A stretch of DNA of 64,000 nt from NCBI RefSeq assembly GCF_009740285.1, contig NZ_CP046566.1, positions 3,758,658 through 3,822,657 of the forward strand. The letters run 5' to 3'. Of this stretch, positions 40,254-49,267 are shown piece after piece. The notes below the pieces were generated by a model, which saw only the letters and a list, made by a program, of their open reading frames with translations, did not search any database and was not told the DNA's origin. The DNA is from Phnomibacter ginsenosidimutans. GTDB lineage: Bacteria > Bacteroidota > Bacteroidia > Chitinophagales > Chitinophagaceae. Each line of letters opens with the position of its first letter. Position 1 is the first letter of the stretch. A program made the position numbers and the translations under genes.

Positions 40254-40435
40254 CTCATTTGTTATGTGCTAAAAATATCCTCATGCATCTTGCTCTCTGT
40301 AAAGTATTGCTGTCTTCATCCCTCATAGCAGACGTACAAATATGCATTGTAACACTTTGCACTCATCACTTTATTGAACAAATGAAAGCGACTATCAGAA
40401 GCATCTACAAAACAACCTTTCACAACACAACTGCA

Positions 40436-40472
40436 TGTACATTACCTACACTTAAGGTGTAGGTAATGTACA
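40436..40472. promoter_or_regulatory. Large perfect palindrome upstream of precursor 3
   Basis: TGTACATTACCTACAC (40436-40451), loop TTAAG, GTGTAGGTAATGTACA (40457-40472): 16-bp arms with no mismatch. The central TTACCTACA-n-TTAAGGTGTA-nn-TAA also occurs at 31399-31423 upstream of the VKOR gene. It could be an operator of the XRE regulator. The gap 40254-40742 contains no credible gene besides this and copy B of the duplicated segment. Confidence 0.6.
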
Positions 40473-40593
40473 GTTTACATGCCCGCTCCGGTTATGATGA
40501 ATGATTTTTTATATCGACATTTAACCAACGCATCCATAGCACCAATCTGCAACCGTTAGCAATGTATTGCAGTGTTTGATAGCATGGTCTTCC

Positions 40594-40816
40594 ATTTTCT
40601 GCAGGAGTAGTGCCCTGTGGAAAAAGCCCGGGAAGCACTCTTTGGTTACACCATAACCAATGCCCGGCGGCCCAGCACCCCGTATGGCTCAAAACTACCG
40701 GGGCAAACACCTATTTTTAAAACCGTTTAAATTGTACAAGCAATGGAAACAAAAAAAATGAGCCTCGCTACTGTAGCAGGCAAACTCAGCCGGGCTGAGA
40801 TGAAAAATGTAATGGC
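40594..40816 (+). repeat. Duplicated segment, copy B
   Basis: Near-identical to 33181-33404: it begins with the last bases of the VKOR-DsbA gene (TTTTCTGCAGGAGTAG) though no such gene precedes it here, then the intergenic region and the precursor leader. It therefore marks a past duplication whose upstream gene was not retained. Confidence 0.9.
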
Positions 40817-40961
40817 TGGTCTGGAAGACATGGCAGTTGATGATGGTGGCGGAGTAATAGCTGGCGCAGGCTACAAATGCTGCTGGGAAGGCACCAACAA
40901 CTGTAGTGTTTGTGCTGCAGGTTGGACTTGCACAAAGGGCGCTGTTGCAGTTAAATGCTAG
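40743..40961 (+). CDS. Cys-rich peptide precursor 3 (candidate bacteriocin)
   Basis: 72 aa. The 26-residue leader is identical to precursor 1 and ends MAG. The core of about 46 aa is different: LEDMAVDDGGGVIAGAGYK then a Cys-rich part with six Cys, including an adjacent pair (KCCW). The leader palindrome CTCAGCCGGGCTGAG is at 40785-40799. Followed by a strong terminator (40973-41010). The same leader with an unrelated core argues for core replacement by recombination at the leader border. Confidence 0.82.
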   Translation: METKKMSLATVAGKLSRAEMKNVMAGLEDMAVDDGGGVIAGAGYKCCWEGTNNCSVCAAGWTCTKGAVAVKC

Positions 40962-40972
40962 TATGAGCAATA

Positions 40973-41010
40973 GAAGAATGTCTCATGTATTTGAGACATT
41001 CTTCTCCTTT
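40973..41010 (+). terminator. Strong intrinsic terminator after precursor 3
   Basis: GAAGAATGTCTCA (40973-40985), loop TGTATT, TGAGACATTCTTC (40992-41004), followed by TCCTTTTTT. A perfect 13-bp stem plus T-run, the clearest of the three post-precursor hairpins. Confidence 0.85.
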
Positions 41011-41047
41011 TTTGATGTAATTAAATCATGAAAATACCCTCTTTTCT

Positions 41048-41854
41048 ATGCAAAAGAATTTCATCATACTGCTCTTCGTTACAAGTATGAGTGTAGCATG
41101 CGGATATGCGTCTAATGAAAAAATAAACCAGAAGGATGAAGTGAGTGAAATCACAAAATCTTATATGACATTTTGGACATATTGGAACAAAGAAATTAAT
41201 TTATGCAGCGATTTTATAGCTAAAGACACTAGTAGTAATACATTGACTAAAAAGAGGTTTACAGAACTGTTGAATACTGGAAATTACATTCCGATAGCTT
41301 CTTTTGAAGCGGATAGTTTAAGGGTTTATCAATTGTTTCATTTGCCAGAGAAAGTGGATGAAAATATCAATGAGACTATTAAGCAAATGGCAAAAATTGA
41401 ACTGGATCATTTAAAGCTTGAAGGAAAAAAAATGCCACAGTTTCATTTCACTGACATAAACGGAACGCTGATAACAGATAGTACTTTTAACGAAAACTTT
41501 ATAGTTGCAAAAACTTGGTTTATAAAATGTGGTCCTTGTGAGAAACAACTTCCTCATTTAAATAAAATCATGGATAAATACAATACCAAAAACGTTCGAT
41601 TTATCTCTTTTGCTGACGATGAAAAAGATTTATTAAAAGAATATAGAGATCTAAACGAATTACAATTCCTGATTATACCTAAACAGGCTGACTATATTCG
41701 AAATACATTAGGTCTTCAGCTTTATCCTTCTTATATCTTAATTGACCCCAATGGCATTGTTTTAAAAGTGGCTGATAATTTAGATGTAATTGATGATGAG
41801 TTAGAAGCCCATAGTGATAAACTTTCTTTTGTTCCACCACCCCCAGCAGGATAG
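41048..41854 (+). CDS. Thioredoxin-fold lipoprotein, partner of precursor 3
   Basis: 268 aa; start ATG 41048 (MQKNFIILLFVTSMSVAC) with lipobox SVAC, so it is membrane-anchored and periplasmic. The thioredoxin domain (about residues 125-250) carries TWFIKCGPCEKQLPH with CxxC. A cis-Pro is present at QLYPSYILI. The preceding segment is helical and not recognised. A Pro-rich tail (VPPPPAG) ends it. Shorter than the other partners and also AT-rich. Same order as the two other precursors: peptide, hairpin, thioredoxin protein. Confidence 0.82.
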   Translation: MQKNFIILLFVTSMSVACGYASNEKINQKDEVSEITKSYMTFWTYWNKEINLCSDFIAKDTSSNTLTKKRFTELLNTGNYIPIASFEADSLRVYQLFHLPEKVDENINETIKQMAKIELDHLKLEGKKMPQFHFTDINGTLITDSTFNENFIVAKTWFIKCGPCEKQLPHLNKIMDKYNTKNVRFISFADDEKDLLKEYRDLNELQFLIIPKQADYIRNTLGLQLYPSYILIDPNGIVLKVADNLDVIDDELEAHSDKLSFVPPPPAG

Positions 41855-42023
41855 TGTTATAGCAATATTTATAACTTAATGACTACTAACGTAAAGAAAA
41901 AATGTTGCAATGGAATTTAATGGGTACTAATTGCTTAAAATGATAAAAAATAATCGCAAACCCTAATTATTTGAGTTGATAGCGTTCGTGATTTATTATC
42001 CATCAATCCACTATCCACAACAA

Positions 42024-43202
42024 ATGCGAACACTAATCAATCATTGCATTTATTGTATTTTCCTTTTTTTATCTCTTTCAACGGGGGCGCAATCGGGCAC
42101 ATTTTATGCTCAAATATCAGGTAGTTTCTCAGGCCTTGATAGTGGAACTGTTCAAATTTTATCGGAAGATGCTGATGACACTTTATGTCAATCTGTAATA
42201 CTTGCAGGGCATTTTAAAATTCAACATCAGTTTGCTACAGCCAAGCAATATTTGTGGCGGATAACACCCGGTAACTGGCATTTTAAAGCATTTGTAGAAC
42301 CAGGCAATAGCACATTACATATAGATACAACCGGTGCAAAAAGAAACGGTAAAGGTGTAAATGACCCCAATGCTTGGGCACTTATTTGGCAGGTGGAGCA
42401 AAGCGGCACACCTATGGCAACTGACTATAGCAGATACCTACAACAAACCCGGCAGCAATGGTTTAGGGAACAATTGCTAAAGGCAATGGCTCAACAAGAC
42501 ATAGCAGTAAATAAAAAAAACTACACCCGGTTGATAGATTCTCTACAAAAAGAAGCCCAACAAACTCAACTTCTTTGGATAGAGCAATTTATGACAACCA
42601 AACCTGACGTACCATCAGCGTCCTTTATCATCTTACAATACATCATGCAAGCAATCCAACCCGATTGGACTGTTTGCAACCGTTGGTTCCATCAAATGAA
42701 AGTTGATGAAACGCCAACATATTATTACCAACAATTGAAAGAAAAATTGCTGGCGCAGCACAATCAATCAGCTGGTGCAATGATGCCTGATGTCCGTTTA
42801 CGCCAAGCAAATCATCAACCATTCTCTTTTAGTTCACTACAAGGCCAATACGTATTATTGGATTTTTGGGCCAGTTGGTGTGGACCATGTAGAAAAGAAA
42901 TTCCTGCCTGGAAAAAAATCTATGAAAAATACCGGCCTCAAGGTTTAGAGATAGTGGGTATATCAGGCGACAGATATGATAAGGACTGGCGAAAGGCTTT
43001 AGCCAAAGAAAAAATGCCTTGGATACAACTGATAGACTCCTTCCCTTCAAAAAATCAAAGCGCCATGCTGTCTGATTATTTTGGTATTCGGCTCATTCCT
43101 CATTACATTTTACTTGATAAAACCGGTAAAGTTCTGTTGTCCACTGATGATCCCGCTCTAATCAGACAAAACATTACTCAACTCATAGAGAAAAAGGATT
43201 GA
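42024..43202 (+). CDS. TlpA-like thiol-disulfide oxidoreductase without its own precursor
   Basis: 392 aa from ATG 42024 (MRTLINHCIYCIFLFL...STGAQ). The N-domain resembles DUF4369 (about residues 25-110). Helices follow, then the thioredoxin domain with LLDFWASWCGPCRKEIPAWK, a cis-Pro at RLIPHYILL and GISGDRYDKDWRKAL. No small Cys-rich frame lies in 41855-42023, so either its peptide was lost or it serves the others. Downstream lies a chimeric scar of the exporter and DsbA genes (43213-43318). Confidence 0.85.
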   Translation: MRTLINHCIYCIFLFLSLSTGAQSGTFYAQISGSFSGLDSGTVQILSEDADDTLCQSVILAGHFKIQHQFATAKQYLWRITPGNWHFKAFVEPGNSTLHIDTTGAKRNGKGVNDPNAWALIWQVEQSGTPMATDYSRYLQQTRQQWFREQLLKAMAQQDIAVNKKNYTRLIDSLQKEAQQTQLLWIEQFMTTKPDVPSASFIILQYIMQAIQPDWTVCNRWFHQMKVDETPTYYYQQLKEKLLAQHNQSAGAMMPDVRLRQANHQPFSFSSLQGQYVLLDFWASWCGPCRKEIPAWKKIYEKYRPQGLEIVGISGDRYDKDWRKALAKEKMPWIQLIDSFPSKNQSAMLSDYFGIRLIPHYILLDKTGKVLLSTDDPALIRQNITQLIEKKD

Positions 43203-43212
43203 AGTAATCGTA

Positions 43213-43318
43213 TCATCCCATGCCCTTTCCCCCACTACCGCCAGCTCGATGCCATGTACATACGCTATACCCCAACCTATTTTACAACGGCTACGAGCTA
43301 CAGCCGGAGTAAGATTGG
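43213..43318 (+). pseudogene. Chimeric remnant: exporter start fused to DsbA 3' region
   Basis: 43213-43256 matches the start of the C39 exporter gene (36710-36750: CATCCCATGCCCTT...CAGCTCGATGCCATG), with one added base that breaks its frame. 43258-43318 matches the 3' part of the VKOR-DsbA gene (33105-33165: ACATACGCTATACCCC...GGCTACGAGCTA). The join lies at GCCATG/ACATACGC. This is a scar of a deletion or recombination between extra copies of the locus. Not translatable as a meaningful protein. The rest of 43203-43464 shows only a 2x tandem CCTTATTCATCATT near 43440-43468. Confidence 0.8.
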
Positions 43319-43464
43319 GATGTCTTCAATTAAACAATCAGTACTCCGCTATTTCGAAGATTTCGAAAAATAGAAAACGAGTGATATCTAACTGCACTTT
43401 GCCTTGTCTAATCCTTACTCAATGGTTGCCTTTACCTACTTCCTTATTCATCATTCCTTATTCA

Positions 43465-44418
43465 TCATTCCGCCTTGTGCAGCTTGTAGCACCAGCGAAA
43501 CAATTTGCCTTCAAAATCGAATGGCGTGGTGGCACGGGTAATGTCTTTGATGTATGCTGCCTGTAGCTCATCGGCAGCCAGTTGAAACCGGCGGAAATTG
43601 GTGCTGAAATACAACACGCCTCCCGGCGTAAGCGCCTGCAAACATTGGTTGATGAGCCGCACATGATCCCGCTGTATGTCGAGGAAATCTTCCATACGTT
43701 TGCTGTTGCTAAACGTAGGCGGGTCCATCACAATCAAATCGAAAGATTGCGCAGGAATGCTTTGCAAATACTGCAGCACATCAGCATGAACGATCTTGTA
43801 TTTGTGTTCATCAGTAAAACCGTTCAGTTGCAAATTGCGTTCTGCCCAGGCCAGGTAGGTTTTGCTGAGGTCAACGGTTTCTACATAGCTGGCGCCACCT
43901 GCAGCCGCATACACGCTGAACGAACCGGTGTAGGCAAACAGGTTCAACACCTTTTTGCCTGCACATTGCTCCCGCACCATTTGACGGGTCAGCCGATGGT
44001 CGAGAAACAAACCTGTATCGAGGTAATCACTGAGATTGACGATGAACTGCAATCCGTTTTCTGAAACAGCAAACTCATGTTGCTGTGCATCTACTTTTTG
44101 GTATTGGCCCAACCGCCCCGGCTTGCGTTGGCGCAGTTTCAAAAACACATTTTCCTTTTGCACACTCAGAATGCTGCAAATGGTTTCGATGCAAGCTTCC
44201 ATCCAATCGTCGTGGGCTTCATCGGTCATGCCGTGGTTGCGTTTGTACTCGGCTATGTACAGGTTGTCGCCATAAAACTCTATGCACAGCGGAAACTCGG
44301 GCAGGTCGTGGTCGTACACCCGGTAGCAAGTCACCTGCTGCTTGCGGGCCAGCTTGCCTATATGCTTGTACACTTTGCTCAGGCGGTTGATAAACATTTG
44401 TTGTTTGGCGGCATCCAT
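43465..44418 (-). CDS. RlmK-like class I SAM rRNA methyltransferase
   Basis: 317 aa. The C-terminal Rossmann domain begins with KVLNLFAYTGSFSVYAAAGGA (SAM motif I), then TVDLSKTYLAWAERNLQLNGF and the catalytic-region VMDPPTFSNSKRM. These match the RlmK half of RlmKL, the enzyme making m7G2069 in 23S rRNA. The N-terminal 130 residues form the THUMP-free pre-domain with FLDHRLTRQMVRE just before motif I. A single-domain RlmK without the RlmL half is a known arrangement. Transcribed on the minus strand. Confidence 0.82.
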   Translation of the reverse strand: MDAAKQQMFINRLSKVYKHIGKLARKQQVTCYRVYDHDLPEFPLCIEFYGDNLYIAEYKRNHGMTDEAHDDWMEACIETICSILSVQKENVFLKLRQRKPGRLGQYQKVDAQQHEFAVSENGLQFIVNLSDYLDTGLFLDHRLTRQMVREQCAGKKVLNLFAYTGSFSVYAAAGGASYVETVDLSKTYLAWAERNLQLNGFTDEHKYKIVHADVLQYLQSIPAQSFDLIVMDPPTFSNSKRMEDFLDIQRDHVRLINQCLQALTPGGVLYFSTNFRRFQLAADELQAAYIKDITRATTPFDFEGKLFRWCYKLHKAE

Positions 44419-44471
44419 GTGGCAAAGATGTGGCAGCGGGTTGAATAAAAATGAATGAGGATGATCAAGAC

Positions 44472-46379
44472 TTACCGCTGTACGAAACTGCCATCCGCCG
44501 TTTGCACAATCAATTCTTCTTCCAGCAATTGCTGCAGGGCGGCTTCAAATACCTGGCTGCTGATGTGCAGGCAGCTGCGGCGCAACTGCAATGAGGTTAC
44601 AGGCTTTTGCAACAGCGCTACAATGCTGGCTTTAGCTGTTTGCAAAGCTTCGTTGCTGGCGGGTTGTTGCTTTGCCGCCAGGCAGTTGTCACAAATACCA
44701 CAATCAGCAATGTCGCTATCGCCAAAATACCGACGGATAATGCTGCTCCGACATTGCTGCTCAGCCCGTGCATATTCCAGCATCGCTGCAATCTGCGATT
44801 TGTACAACGCCTTGCGTTGCGCATACAATGCCGCATCAATCACTACCTGTGCTGCGGGCACACGGTTGTATAAAAAATACAGTTGTGGTGTATCCCGCAA
44901 GGGTTCGTATTCCAATGCCTGATAGCCCGCCAGTTGTTTCAATTGCTGTTGTACAGCTTCTACCGAAATGCGTAAATACGAAGCGAGTTGTTTTTCGCGG
45001 ATACTCACCGGAAAATCGAGGATGCCTTCATAGGTACGCAGCAGCAGTTTGATAAGTGGCTCCAGTGCAGGCTTGTCGTTTTCCAACTGTTCGAGATATG
45101 CCCGGCCTGCGGTGATTTGCACCCGACTTGGAATGAACACCTGTTCGGCAAAACTAACGTAGCCGGCGGTTTGCAAGGTTTGCAGGGCATGCATCACTTG
45201 GGTAGCATCCAGTTGAAAGGTTTCGCAAAAACGGGTCAAATCGAACCCGAAATATTGTTGCTCACCCTGCCCTACAGGTAGCTGCAAATAGTTGCCTATC
45301 TGCTGGTAAATGTTTTGTATTTGTGCAATGGGCAAAAACTTTTGCTCAGGCAATTGTTGCAACCTGTCCAGCTCTTCCTGGCTGTACAGCAACACGGCAT
45401 AGGCTCGTTTACCATCGCGGCCCACACGCCCCGCTTCCTGATAATAAGCTTCCAAACTATCGGGCACATCCATGTGTATCACAGCCCGTACATCGGGTTT
45501 GTCGATGCCCATGCCAAAGGCATTGGTACATACCATTACCCGCACTTTGTTTTGTATCCATGCATCTTGGCGACTGTTGCGTTCTTCGCTGCTGAGTCCC
45601 GCATGATAGTACGAGGATGCAATGCCTTGCAGCTGCAACAACTCTGCAATTTCACGGGTACGTTTTCGGTTGCGGCAATACACCAAGGCCGTACCCGGCA
45701 CCGACTGCAGCACCTGCAGCAACTTGTTTATTTTTTGCGGCAGCGCAAATGCACTGAACGATACATTGGGCCGTGCAAAAGATTGTTGAAAATGTTTTCG
45801 GGCCATGGAGAATTGCAGCTTCTCCATGATGTCTTGCTGCACGGTGGGCGTGGCCGATGCCGTAAGTGCCAGTATGGGTACGGTAGGCAACTCTTCGCGG
45901 AGTTGTGCAATTTGTAAATAAGAGGGTCTGAAATCGTAGCCCCATTGCGACACGCAATGCGCTTCATCCACGGCTATCAGGTTGATGTCCATGGCGGGCA
46001 GATACTCTTTGAAGAGGTTGGTTTGCAACCGCTCCGGCGATACATACAAAAATTTGAAGTGACCGCTGGCTGCATTATCCATCGCCTTCTTTACTTCGAA
46101 AAAAGACATGCCGCTATGGATAGCCAGTGCCGATACATTGCGCCGGTGCAGTTGTCGCACCTGATCTTTCATGAGGGCAATGAGTGGTGTGATAACGATG
46201 CAAATGCCAGGCATGGCCAGCGCTGGCACCTGATAACAAACCGATTTGCCACCACCTGTTGGCAGCAGTGCCAGCGTATCATTGCCATCGAGTACCGATT
46301 CTATAATGGCCTGCTGCCCCGGCCGAAACTGATCGTACCCGAAAGTAGATTGTAAAATGGAATGAATGGAAGCAGACAT
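44472..46379 (-). CDS. recQ: ATP-dependent DNA helicase RecQ
   Basis: 635 aa. Helicase motifs in order: FRPGQQAIIESVLDG (motif 0), LLPTGGGKSVCYQVPAL (Walker A), AVDEAHCVSQWGYDFRPSY (DEAH), ALTASAT, then DAWIQNKVRVMVCTNAFGMGIDKPDVRAVIH and QEAGRVGRDG. A zinc-binding subdomain (CRSSIIRRYFGD...CGICDNC, about residues 530-560) is out of its usual position after the RQC-like region, a variant seen in Bacteroidetes. 3'-5' unwinding in recombination and repair. The start at 46379 is 4 bp from the VapC-like stop (46384). Confidence 0.93.
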   Translation of the reverse strand: MSASIHSILQSTFGYDQFRPGQQAIIESVLDGNDTLALLPTGGGKSVCYQVPALAMPGICIVITPLIALMKDQVRQLHRRNVSALAIHSGMSFFEVKKAMDNAASGHFKFLYVSPERLQTNLFKEYLPAMDINLIAVDEAHCVSQWGYDFRPSYLQIAQLREELPTVPILALTASATPTVQQDIMEKLQFSMARKHFQQSFARPNVSFSAFALPQKINKLLQVLQSVPGTALVYCRNRKRTREIAELLQLQGIASSYYHAGLSSEERNSRQDAWIQNKVRVMVCTNAFGMGIDKPDVRAVIHMDVPDSLEAYYQEAGRVGRDGKRAYAVLLYSQEELDRLQQLPEQKFLPIAQIQNIYQQIGNYLQLPVGQGEQQYFGFDLTRFCETFQLDATQVMHALQTLQTAGYVSFAEQVFIPSRVQITAGRAYLEQLENDKPALEPLIKLLLRTYEGILDFPVSIREKQLASYLRISVEAVQQQLKQLAGYQALEYEPLRDTPQLYFLYNRVPAAQVVIDAALYAQRKALYKSQIAAMLEYARAEQQCRSSIIRRYFGDSDIADCGICDNCLAAKQQPASNEALQTAKASIVALLQKPVTSLQLRRSCLHISSQVFEAALQQLLEEELIVQTADGSFVQR

Positions 46380-46383
46380 TTAA

Positions 46384-46752
46384 TCAGGGCTCAATCAATA
46401 AGAGAGGCAGTTGTTGAATTTTTTTGAAACCCTTATCAGCTGTCAACAGTGGCAACCCCATTTGTAAAGCCGAAGCGGCAATAATGGCATCAGGCACTTT
46501 TATCACTTTCTGTTGTTTCATGGATATAGCCAAACTGCGAATGGCTTCATTCAAATAAACGATAGTGCATGTATCTAATAATGCTTGTCGGATAGCTGAT
46601 TGCTTTTGAGTAATGCCTTTTAATCCCAGCAACTCAATCACTGAAATTTCTGATACATACAACTCATCCTCTAAAAAGGGACGAACAGCTTCGTTCGCAT
46701 CCAATATGTAGAGCAAAATGTTGGTGTCGGCAAGAAACTTACTTCCACTCAT
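46384..46752 (-). CDS. VapC-like PIN-domain toxin
   Basis: 122 aa from ATG 46752 (MSGSKFLADTNILLYILD); an open extension to 46806 is the overlapping antitoxin. PIN catalytic acids: the Asp of LADTNILL, the Glu of SEISVIELLG, and Asp pairs in VPDAIIAASALQMGLPLLTADKGF. Such proteins are Mg-dependent RNases, often cutting initiator tRNA or rRNA. It overlaps the 3' end of an upstream small gene in an ATGAGTGGAAGTAA junction, typical of antitoxin-toxin pairs. Confidence 0.85.
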   Translation of the reverse strand: MSGSKFLADTNILLYILDANEAVRPFLEDELYVSEISVIELLGLKGITQKQSAIRQALLDTCTIVYLNEAIRSLAISMKQQKVIKVPDAIIAASALQMGLPLLTADKGFKKIQQLPLLLIEP

Positions 46753-46922
46753 TTCTTGCTTTTTTTTGATAAGCCAGTGGATTGGTTTCTTGAGGCTCTG
46801 CACCAAAGAAATCAGCCAGCGTTTTTTTCTGCTTTCCTAACTGCTGCTTGCATAGCAACAGCCTGTTGCTTCAACGCTGCTTTCTTTTTCTTTGAATACT
46901 TCTTTTTGATTTCAATCACCAT
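46739..46922 (-). CDS. Small antitoxin candidate upstream of VapC (frameshifted)
   Basis: About 60 aa if corrected. ATG 46922 gives MVIEIKKKYSKKKKAAL, a Lys-rich N-terminus. A seven-base homopolymer (plus-strand T7, 46822-46828) breaks the frame. Dropping one base yields TLADFFGAEPQETNPLAYQK ending KARNEWK at 46739, with the stop TAA overlapping the toxin start. The C-terminal segment looks like a toxin-binding tail. No DNA-binding motif is certain, so this call depends mainly on position. Confidence 0.55.
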
Positions 46923-46951
46923 ACCATTAATTTGCTCACAAATTACAACTT

Positions 46952-49079
46952 CTACTTCAACTTTCTGACGCCCAGCCACAGGCTGTTGATGGCCAGCACC
47001 ACATCGCTGCCGCCCATAATGAGGGCACCGAGTGTAGGATGCAAAAAGCCAAATGCCGCTACAGGTATGGCAATGCTGTTGTAGAAAAATGCCCAGAACA
47101 AATTGCTCTTTACCGTGCCATACGTAAGCTTACCCAACTGCATGGCTTTGGGCAGGTTTTTCAATCCATGGCTGGTAAGCACCACCCCTGCACTTTGTAT
47201 GGCCAGTTGCGATGCTTCGCTCAATGATACACTGATGGTGGCTTTGGCTAGCGCCGGTGCATCGTTGATGCCATCGCCCACCATCACGGTGGGTTTGGCT
47301 TGCTACCAGTTCATCAATGATCTGTAATTTTTCTGCAGGGCTTTTGGCCGCATGCACTACATCAATACCCAGTGCGTTAGCTACCACAGCGCATTTTTCT
47401 ACACTGTCGCCACTCAGCAAAATGGTAGTGATGCCTTGTGCTTTGCAATAGTTGATGACGTCTTTTGCCTCGGGCCTAATTTCATCTTCAATATCTAACC
47501 AACCAATGAGTACATCGTTTTTGGTAACATACAAACTATGGAGTTGTGCAGGTGCAGCTTTCAATATTTTAGCCGAACCAATGCGGTACACATTACCATC
47601 GGTGTCGGCTGCTTTCATGCCCTCACCTTTTACTTCTTCTACATCATGCAAGCGAAATGCATCCTTACTGCGCCAGGCATCCGCAATGCTTTTGGCAATG
47701 GGGTGATTGGAAAATTTTTCCAGTGAAAACACCAGCTTTTTAAATGCAGCTTCATCGCCTTCGAGTGCTGCAAATGCTGCAATGGAAAACTTGCCCGATG
47801 TAAGGGTGCCTGTTTTATCAAACACCATTTGGCGAATGTCTTTGAACAGCTCCATGCGTTTTACATCGGTATACAATATGCCGTAGCGGGCTGCACGGCC
47901 AAGGCCAACTGCAATGGCAGCCGGCGTAGCCAAGCCCATGGCACAAGGGCAGGCAATCACCAACACGGCTACACAGCGCATCAGGCTCTCTTTGAATGTA
48001 TGATCACCAATGAAGAAGTTGCCGAGCAAAGTGAGCAAGGCAATGCCCAACACAATAGGAATAAAGATGCCGCTGATTTTATCAGCCAGCTGTTGCACCG
48101 GTGGTTTTTCTGTCTGTGCTTTCTTCATCATTTCCTGAATGCCGCTCATCACCGTGTCTTTACCCACCGCCGTTACATAGGCTTTCAGGTTACCATTCAC
48201 CACCACACTGCCACCCACCAACACATCGCCTTGTTTTTTCAATACGGGAGTGGCTTCACCACTCAACAAGGCTTCACTCACATCTGCTTCTCCACTCAGC
48301 ATTTTGCAGTCGGCGGGTACTTGCTCACCGGTGCGTATCAAAATCAAATCGCCGGTACGTAAGGCCGTGCTATCCACCTGAAATACCTGCTCCTGATGCT
48401 GATCGTCGTAGGCAATCATGTTGGCTTTTACGACCTGCGTTTTGGTGAGTTCTTTAATCACTTTTTGGGTACGGTTCACACTCACATCTTCCAGCCAGTT
48501 GCCAAAAAATACGATGGTGATGATGCTGGCAGCCGTTTCGAAAAACAGGAAGTCTTCGGGCTTGGGTGTAAACAATCCGTAGGTGCTGTAAGCAAAGGCT
48601 GCAAAGGAACCAATGGTAATGAGTACATCCATATTGGGTACCCCGCCACGAATAGAATTGAAAGCACTTTTACCAAAATATTCCATGCCTATTACAAACA
48701 CAGGCAGCGCCAAACCAAACTGCACCCAGGGCTGCATCAGCCAGTGCAAATGCACACTGGGAATCATGTGCAACATGAGCAGCAATGTAAAAGGTAAGCT
48801 TATCCAAAAGCGCAGCATATACTTGCTCATAGTGCCATGCTCGTGACTGTGGTGGCTATGGTGGTGTGCCGCATCGCCACTGTGCACTTTATAGCCCAGT
48901 CCTTCTATTTTTTTTATCAGTTCTGTTTCTACAGCGGTGTCTGCAGTTTCAAAACTTACATCGCCACTAATGGCATTCACCGAAATATTGGTCATGCCTT
49001 TATTCGCCAATGTTTTGTTGATGTTCAACGCACAGTTGGCACAAGTCATCCCATCTACTTTCCACGCTATTTTTTCCAT
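46952..49079 (-). CDS. copA: Copper-translocating P1B-type ATPase (frameshifted)
   Basis: ATG 49079. N-terminal HMA domain with VDGMTCANCALNINKT (CxxC), then a His-rich linker (HHHSHHSHEHG), membrane helices, and the transport motif VIACPCAMGLATPAAI (CPC). The phosphorylation site is VFDKTGTLTSG, the nucleotide domain carries HPIAKSIADAW, and the hinge MVGDGINDAPALAKATI is in the other frame. The break is near 47290-47305 (VASQ...THRDGG versus KPTVMVGDG); a few bases appear to be missing. After correction it ends at 46952 (LGVRKLK). Exports Cu(I) from the cytoplasm. A -7-like TAAATTTG lies 47 bp upstream. Confidence 0.9.
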
Positions 49080-49125
49080 ACATCATCCTGTATACGAAAG
49101 GCGGAATTGCTCATTTCGCATGTTG

Positions 49126-49133
49126 CAAATTTA
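49126..49133 (-). promoter_or_regulatory. Candidate Bacteroidetes -7 box (TAAATTTG) for copA
   Basis: The minus strand reads TAAATTTG, fitting the Bacteroidetes consensus TAnnTTTG, 47 bp before the copA start. No well-spaced -33 TTTG is visible, so confidence is low. Confidence 0.3.
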
Positions 49134-49267
49134 CCCCTTCCTGTTGCAAAAAAGCTGTCAAACGTTAGCTATTACTGCAACGCCGTGGCAGATGCACCAG
49201 ATTTGTCCGCATTTCGAAAAAGCAGTGGCTCAATCATTTACCCGCAAATTCTACCGAACTTGCGCCC

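Noticed and set aside
40259-40462. 67-codon frame between HlyD and precursor 3
   Set aside because: No leader or conserved pattern; the region holds the palindrome and looks non-coding.
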